This document shows, piece after piece, positions 60,352 to 64,000 of a stretch of 64,000 bases of DNA. Source of the DNA: Pseudomonas thivervalensis (GTDB lineage Bacteria > Pseudomonadota > Gammaproteobacteria > Pseudomonadales > Pseudomonadaceae). The stretch lies in contig NZ_LHVE01000013.1 in assembly GCF_001269655.1 (NCBI RefSeq), forward strand, positions 273,666 through 337,665, given 5' to 3'. The notes under the pieces were generated by a model. That model saw nothing but the letters and a program-made list of their open reading frames with translations, did no database searches and was not told the DNA's origin. Numbering within the stretch: position 1 is the stretch's first letter; each line of letters starts with the position of its first letter. The translations under genes and the position numbers were made by a program.

Positions 60352-60774
60352 CTATATATAATCCCAAGTAGATCTGTCCTCAGACTCAGCTTTGCGGAGA
60401 TCATCCGCCCATAGCTCACTCGCCAGTCTGTATATATCTTCAAAAAAAATTCTTGGATCGTCCATTGCGTCCCACCCGTTGGGTAGCGATGAGCACTCCT
60501 GACAATCATGTTCTAGTAAAGCCTGAAAATCATAACTGCTGTCTCGCAGCGCTTCTTCCAAACTTTTATACAATGCAAACTTTTTCCTGTACGTTATTTT
60601 CCATTTTTTAGACAGCGAGTAATTTAAGATCAATGTCTCTCGATCCGCTGGGCTGTTGGGATCATATTTTTCAAGCTCCTCCCCTAGCGTTTCTTCTCGA
60701 TCATATATTTCAAAGCAACCCAAAAAATACGCAGGCGTGGGTATATAGGACTGGCCGGTGCTTGGATCGATCAT
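60352..60774 (-). CDS. Putative immunity protein, family A (copy 3)
   Basis: A 140-aa acidic protein starting MIDPSTGQSYIPTPAYF at 60774, with AGGAAG upstream. YFLGCFEIYDREETLGEELEKYDPN, SSYDFQALLEHD, PRIFFEDIYRLASELWADDL and the ending EDRSTWDYI align with the two family A proteins at 62046 and 62520 (for example WFVGRFDVYDREET and EDPSSW). It lies far from the Rhs tip on the same strand, so it is probably an orphan immunity gene. The AT-rich composition differs from the flanking host DNA. Confidence 0.65.
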   Translation of the reverse strand: MIDPSTGQSYIPTPAYFLGCFEIYDREETLGEELEKYDPNSPADRETLILNYSLSKKWKITYRKKFALYKSLEEALRDSSYDFQALLEHDCQECSSLPNGWDAMDDPRIFFEDIYRLASELWADDLRKAESEDRSTWDYI

Positions 60775-60791
60775 TTCATTGCTTCCTATTC

Positions 60792-60901
60792 GATCATTCC
60801 CTCGCTCCTGCATGGGAACGCCGCCAGGGGCTTTTCGCTTCTGGAAGGTGACGCAAAGCATCTGCGAGATGCATTCCCCCCGGCAGAGCGTGGGAACGAT
60901 C
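60792..60901. repeat. REPIN, type d (GATC-gttccca family)
   Basis: GATCATTCCCTCGCTCCTGC (60792 on) and an approximate complement ending GCAGAGCGTGGGAACGATC (60901) form a long imperfect inverted repeat. It sits between two immunity-type genes; its left end meets the family A leader and its right end overlaps the stop codon of the family B gene. Confidence 0.7.
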
Positions 60902-61244
60902 AACTCTCCGCTTGATATCTCATCAAAGAAGCCAACAGGACTCGCATAAATCGGCGCTGATCATTAACATCATCAAAATACGCATCCAAATTCAAAAAAA
61001 CCCTATCAAAGCTATCACCGTTTTCTAGGAAATAGCTGAGAGTATTAATCAACAAAATTTTATCCTTTGGACTGTGAAATAAAAATTCCGGACGAATCAA
61101 CAAATCAAATAGTTGACCCAACTCCTCATCATCATTTACATTTTTTGAAGTTATTATTTCCTCACGCGCCACGTCATGAGTATTTTCAATACTGAAAACA
61201 AACAACAACCCCCAGACATCATGCAAATCATATGCGAGCCGCAC
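60900..61244 (-). CDS. Putative immunity protein, family B (copy 2)
   Basis: A 114-aa protein from GTG 61244, with AGGTGGGA six bases upstream. GLLFVFSIEN, REEIITSKNVNDDEELGQLFDLL, SYFLENGDSFDRVFLNLDAYFDD and RRFMRVLLASLMRY align along the whole length with the upstream gene at 61327-61686. Small, acidic, AT-rich genes in tandem near an Rhs tip are typical of toxin immunity. No toxin of its own is adjacent. Confidence 0.65.
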   Translation of the reverse strand: MRLAYDLHDVWGLLFVFSIENTHDVAREEIITSKNVNDDEELGQLFDLLIRPEFLFHSPKDKILLINTLSYFLENGDSFDRVFLNLDAYFDDVNDQRRFMRVLLASLMRYQAES

Positions 61245-61326
61245 TTAATCCCACCTGCAAATGCTCTACCTCAATTGAGCGCTTCATCTCATCCATGCCT
61301 AGTTACCTTTCGAATATTTCCCCCAA

Positions 61327-61686
61327 TTAAATTATAAACTTCCCCTCTGAGCAATAGCGCCTGAGGCAGCCCAGCAATATTTCCATAAAGTGTCGCCGAT
61401 CATGAATTTCCTGATCAAAATACGTATCCATATCTTCAAACAAAATATCAAAGGTGTCGCCAGCCTTCAGATAATAGCTAATTATTTCAATATATTTTTC
61501 CTGCGCGCTGGGCGGACAACTCAAAAACTCCGGTCCAAGCAAGATATCAAACAACTCAGAGAGTTCAGCATCGACATTTATATTTTTTGAAACTATCAGC
61601 TCCTCCCGCTCTTCGTTGCGGGCATTCTCAATATTAAACACAAACAACAACCCTACCAAGGGCATCATGCTTGGTTTTTGTTTCAT
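61327..61686 (-). CDS. Putative immunity protein, family B (copy 1)
   Basis: A 119-aa protein from ATG 61686 (MKQKPSMMPLVGLLFVFN), with CAGG upstream. NIENARNEEREELIVSKNINVDAELSELFD and GDTFDILFEDMDTYFDQ match family B copy 2. It follows immediately after the stop of a broken toxin remnant (61723), the position a cognate immunity gene would hold. I infer that families B and the remnant were once a toxin/immunity pair. Confidence 0.65.
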   Translation of the reverse strand: MKQKPSMMPLVGLLFVFNIENARNEEREELIVSKNINVDAELSELFDILLGPEFLSCPPSAQEKYIEIISYYLKAGDTFDILFEDMDTYFDQEIHDRRHFMEILLGCLRRYCSEGKFII

Positions 61687-61722
61687 TTTTTTGGACCTGC
61701 ACATGCAGTTACTGGATCATTT

Positions 61723-62017
61723 TTATTCAATATTACTAATGCACGACCATATGTGGCCGTCTCTGTTATACCCCTCTCCGACCTTTCGCCAAGAATCGAT
61801 CGACTCAGCACTTTCAAACAAATCATTGCGCCTAAAAACGCGTGTCGGCCTATAAATCACGTTCAATTTATCTCTATGACTTACGAAGCGTGTCGCCGCT
61901 GAAGGAGTTTTCGGCAGCCCTCCCTACGACCCCTATTATAATTTCGATTTCTCCAGTCCCAGGGTTTCGGCCTGTCGTAACACGTTCTAGTGTGCTGTTC
62001 TCGAAATAATCTACCCA
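61723..62017 (-). pseudogene. Frameshifted remnant of a displaced Rhs-type toxin tip
   Basis: Two overlapping minus-strand frames without starts read as one toxin end. The first (62017-61877) gives TLERVTTGRNPGTGE. The second (to stop 61723) gives LPKTPSAATRFVSHRDKLNVI and on to WSCISNIE. Joined, they align with the live tip's LRQRAIDGTDPISGAPGRL...SSQFRSWKMQLHAL. At least one frameshift separates them and no Rhs core is attached. Such orphan tips are left when a new tip recombines onto an Rhs gene. Confidence 0.55.
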
Positions 62018-62045
62018 TTAGCCCGCAGGCGACACCCCTCAAAAC

Positions 62046-62462
62046 TTACCAACTGGATGGATCTTCCAGAGCAGCTTCTTGGAGATCTTCCTTCCATTTC
62101 TCTTTTGCTAACATGTAAACATCTTTAAAAAAACCTTTTGGACTTTTCAAGCTATACCACTCCCCGCGAGGCCAGCTACCAGCACAGTCTTCTTCTATGT
62201 CAAACACGCTTTGAAAATCAAAAGTCGGATCATTGAGTTTTTCCTTAAGAAATGACAGCAACACATACCTATGCCTATAAGACAAGCATTCCAGATCCAG
62301 CCCATACTTACGAATAAGCTCCAGCCTATCGTGCGCATCATCAGGATCGTAAATTTCTAGCATCGCCCCACGAGTCTCTTCGCGATCGTATACATCAAAC
62401 CGCCCAACAAACCACATAAGATCAGGAACAAATTTCTCTTTTAGGAAAGGGTGTTTAAGCAT
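62046..62462 (-). CDS. Putative immunity protein, family A (copy 2)
   Basis: A 138-aa acidic protein (MLKHPFLKEKFVPDLMWF). It shares with family A copy 1 the MLK-PF start, YRH(R/K)(Y/F)(V/L)L, the FF(K/E)DV(Y/F) element and the EDPS(S/T)W end. It lies 57 bases downstream of copy 1 on the same strand. Its divergence from copy 1 suggests protection against a different but related toxin variant. Confidence 0.65.
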   Translation of the reverse strand: MLKHPFLKEKFVPDLMWFVGRFDVYDREETRGAMLEIYDPDDAHDRLELIRKYGLDLECLSYRHRYVLLSFLKEKLNDPTFDFQSVFDIEEDCAGSWPRGEWYSLKSPKGFFKDVYMLAKEKWKEDLQEAALEDPSSW

Positions 62463-62519
62463 CTTTCTTATTTATTAGAGCGCATTTCACTACAGACGAA
62501 TTTAGAAGTTTATCCAATA

Positions 62520-62942
62520 TCACCACGTCGAAGGGTCCTCCATAGCGGCCCTCAAAATGTCAGCTCTCCAAGCATCATTCGCCACATTAAAAACATCCTC
62601 AAAAAAGCTACGAGGCGTATCAATTTCCGATGCTGACCAAGGTGAAGGTGATGGCTCATCCGTCTCGTAGTCATATTCAAAAGCGGAAGAAAAATCATAA
62701 TTTTTATTTGCTAATGCACCCTCCAACTTTTTAACAAGTAAAAACTTATGCCTGTATGACAAATACTCTTGCCCCTTGATAATATATTTTTTTATTATTT
62801 CCACCCGACCCATCTTGCTATTTGGATCAAGCTTCAATAACTCATCTTTGAATTCGCGATCATTATATTCAGTCTCAAGTCCTGCCAAAAACATGACAAC
62901 GGTAGGCTCATATGGCAGCTCAGTAAATGGAGCTTTCAACAT
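62520..62942 (-). CDS. Putative cognate immunity protein, family A (copy 1)
   Basis: A 140-aa acidic protein (MLKAPFTELPYEPTVVMF) starting 20 bases after the Rhs stop, with GGGGAGAAG upstream. This directly-downstream place is where the cognate immunity gene of an Rhs toxin sits. YLSYRHKFLLVKKLEGAL and FFEDVFNVANDAW match the other family A copies. Neutralisation of the adjacent tip is inferred. Confidence 0.72.
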   Translation of the reverse strand: MLKAPFTELPYEPTVVMFLAGLETEYNDREFKDELLKLDPNSKMGRVEIIKKYIIKGQEYLSYRHKFLLVKKLEGALANKNYDFSSAFEYDYETDEPSPSPWSASEIDTPRSFFEDVFNVANDAWRADILRAAMEDPSTW

Positions 62943-62962
62943 AACTTCTCCCCATACATTCG

Positions 62963-64000
62963 TTAGTCAATAGGAAATGCAGTAAAAGGCCTATCCACTT
63001 GCTCTTTATCGAATTTTATCTCTGCCCCATTCATATTTTCATTTAGTATTGGATTTTGACTATCCCTTCTATTGGGCTTATAACCACGACCGGCGCCGGG
63101 CATCTCAATTCTGAGGATGGGATTTCCCGCTCTATCGAAGCCCGTGTGGGCGGGCAACCCTCTTGCCTTTCTTGTTAAGGCCTCATTTAGAGCATGCAAT
63201 TGCATCTTCCAACTTCTAAACTGAGAACTTTTATTTAATCTACCCGGAGCCCCGCTTATTGGATCTGTTCCGTCTATTGCTCGTTGCCTAAGCACGATAT
63301 CGGGAATGTGGGGACCATGTTTGTCTATGGTATGCATATCGTATTTTTCTTCCACTTCCACAACTCGTCGCTTAGCGTTTTCTTCAGAAAGCTCCTGAAT
63401 TCTGGCCCGCCGCTGCTCTGCCGTCATCGGCAGCGCCGGCTCACCCTCATTCACCCCAAGCTTGACCGTCGGGTCTTGCTTACCGACGGCGGGCTTTCTA
63501 CATCCGTCGCCCGGGCAACCTTCCAACCCCAACGGATCCACCCACCCCGTCGGGTTCAAGGTGTACCGATACCCATTGAGCCCACCCGCCAACTTGCTCG
63601 GATCAGGCGCCAAATAGCGGCCAGTCTCGGGATTGTAGTAGCGGTGCCGGTTGTAGTGCAGGCCACTTTCGGGGTCGAAGTATTGGCCCTGAAAGCGCAG
63701 CGGCTGTTCCAGTTGTTCGCCGTCGCCGCGCTGGAGTTCAGTGAGTTTGCCGTAGCCGTTGTAGCGCGCCGACCAGACGATCTGGCCGGCGGGGTCGGTG
63801 AGTTCCTGGGGCGTGCCCAGGTGGTCGAGGTGGTAGTAGAACGGCGTGGCTTTTTCCGGGCCTTCGCCGTTGAGCATCGCCAGTGGACGGAAGGTGCCCG
63901 GTTCGTAGATGTAGCTGCGGTGATGGCGCGGGCTGTTTTCGGCGACGAGCTGGTCGCCCTGCCAGAAAAATTCCGTGGTCAGGCCGTCCACGGTCTTGCT
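62963..64000 (-). CDS. Rhs protein C-terminus with toxin tip (5' part outside window)
   Basis: The frame is open to the window edge. The visible 346 residues include the end of the Rhs core with YD-repeat features (RFQGQYFDPESGLHYNRHRYYNPETGRYLAPDP) and the core-closing GWVDPLGL. The remaining 185 or so residues are the variable tip, with HTIDKHGPHIPD, LRQRAIDG and SSQFRSWKMQLHALNEAL, ending FTAFPID. I cannot assign a toxin class; the paired His and HG motif may be catalytic. Rhs toxins are delivered by type VI secretion or related routes and cleaved at the core end. Confidence 0.9.
   Translation of the reverse strand, partial: SKTVDGLTTEFFWQGDQLVAENSPRHHRSYIYEPGTFRPLAMLNGEGPEKATPFYYHLDHLGTPQELTDPAGQIVWSARYNGYGKLTELQRGDGEQLEQPLRFQGQYFDPESGLHYNRHRYYNPETGRYLAPDPSKLAGGLNGYRYTLNPTGWVDPLGLEGCPGDGCRKPAVGKQDPTVKLGVNEGEPALPMTAEQRRARIQELSEENAKRRVVEVEEKYDMHTIDKHGPHIPDIVLRQRAIDGTDPISGAPGRLNKSSQFRSWKMQLHALNEALTRKARGLPAHTGFDRAGNPILRIEMPGAGRGYKPNRRDSQNPILNENMNGAEIKFDKEQVDRPFTAFPID

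Noticed and set aside
20711..60901. Recurrent palindromic repeats that might suggest CRISPR arrays
   Set aside because: Copies are dispersed, paired in inverse orientation and lack regular spacers; they are REP/REPIN elements. No CRISPR array or cas gene was seen.

Overview
The window is bacterial chromosome from a member of the Pseudomonas fluorescens species complex. The evidence is high-GC coding with typical pseudomonad gene sets (minCDE, prc, apeB, rluA, aerobic purine/ureide catabolism) and many pseudomonad REP/REPIN hairpins. I identified it by reading translated sequence and DNA motifs, with no database search.

Bases 1 to about 19,641 are the right-hand part of an integrated siphovirus-like prophage with a lambda-type head module. 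On the minus strand, in lambda order, lie small and large terminase, gpW, portal, ClpP-like protease with a nested scaffold start, decoration protein D, a small extra gene with its own terminator, major capsid E, an FII-like protein and a truncated tail protein Z. Upstream are a holin, a repeat-rich untranslated region, a Q-like late regulator, a TOPRIM/VirE primase-helicase, a DksA/TraR zinc-finger protein, a CII-like regulator and a Cro-like repressor. A plus-strand string of hairpins ending in a terminator lies between the CII-like and Cro-like genes and resembles phage C4-type antisense RNA. CI (S24 family) and an AT-rich 449-aa P-loop ATPase lie between two pairs of matching operators (TAACC-N5-GGTTA type), which is the geometry of lambda OR-cI-rexAB-OL. 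The ATPase is therefore a candidate lysogen-expressed exclusion/defence gene. The plus-strand early operon from OL carries small phage genes, a KilAC-like protein, a PrtN-like activator, an HD phosphohydrolase, an excisionase-like protein and a tyrosine integrase. The integrase abuts folE, the apparent integration site.

Bases 19.6 to 25 kb are host genes: folE, a glutaredoxin-like protein, a PLP aminotransferase divergent from a MarR regulator with paired operators, an NCS2 purine permease and a LysE exporter. Bases 25 to 30.5 kb hold a 1239-aa RTX-like, hydrophobic-segment protein and a proline-rich companion of unknown function. Bases 30.5 to 37.1 kb form the urate-to-glyoxylate pathway (uraH, puuE, uraD, alc, allA, puuD) plus a Tsx-like outer-membrane channel. 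A TTGTATACAA-type palindrome occurs upstream of both this cluster and the purine permease.

Bases 37.3 to 60.1 kb carry a patatin phospholipase, an LpxL acyltransferase, minCDE, rluA, apeB and a GntR-controlled ABC transporter/phosphodiesterase/HAD cluster. They continue with a halovibrin-like secreted protein bracketed by gene fragments, a DUF2182/DUF1326 pair, a quinone oxidoreductase, Prc protease and an EAL/GGDEF protein.

Bases 60.3 to 64 kb are the AT-rich distal end of an Rhs polymorphic-toxin locus. It has the C-terminus of an Rhs protein with its toxin tip, five small genes from two paralogous families (likely immunity genes), and between them a frameshifted remnant of a displaced toxin tip.
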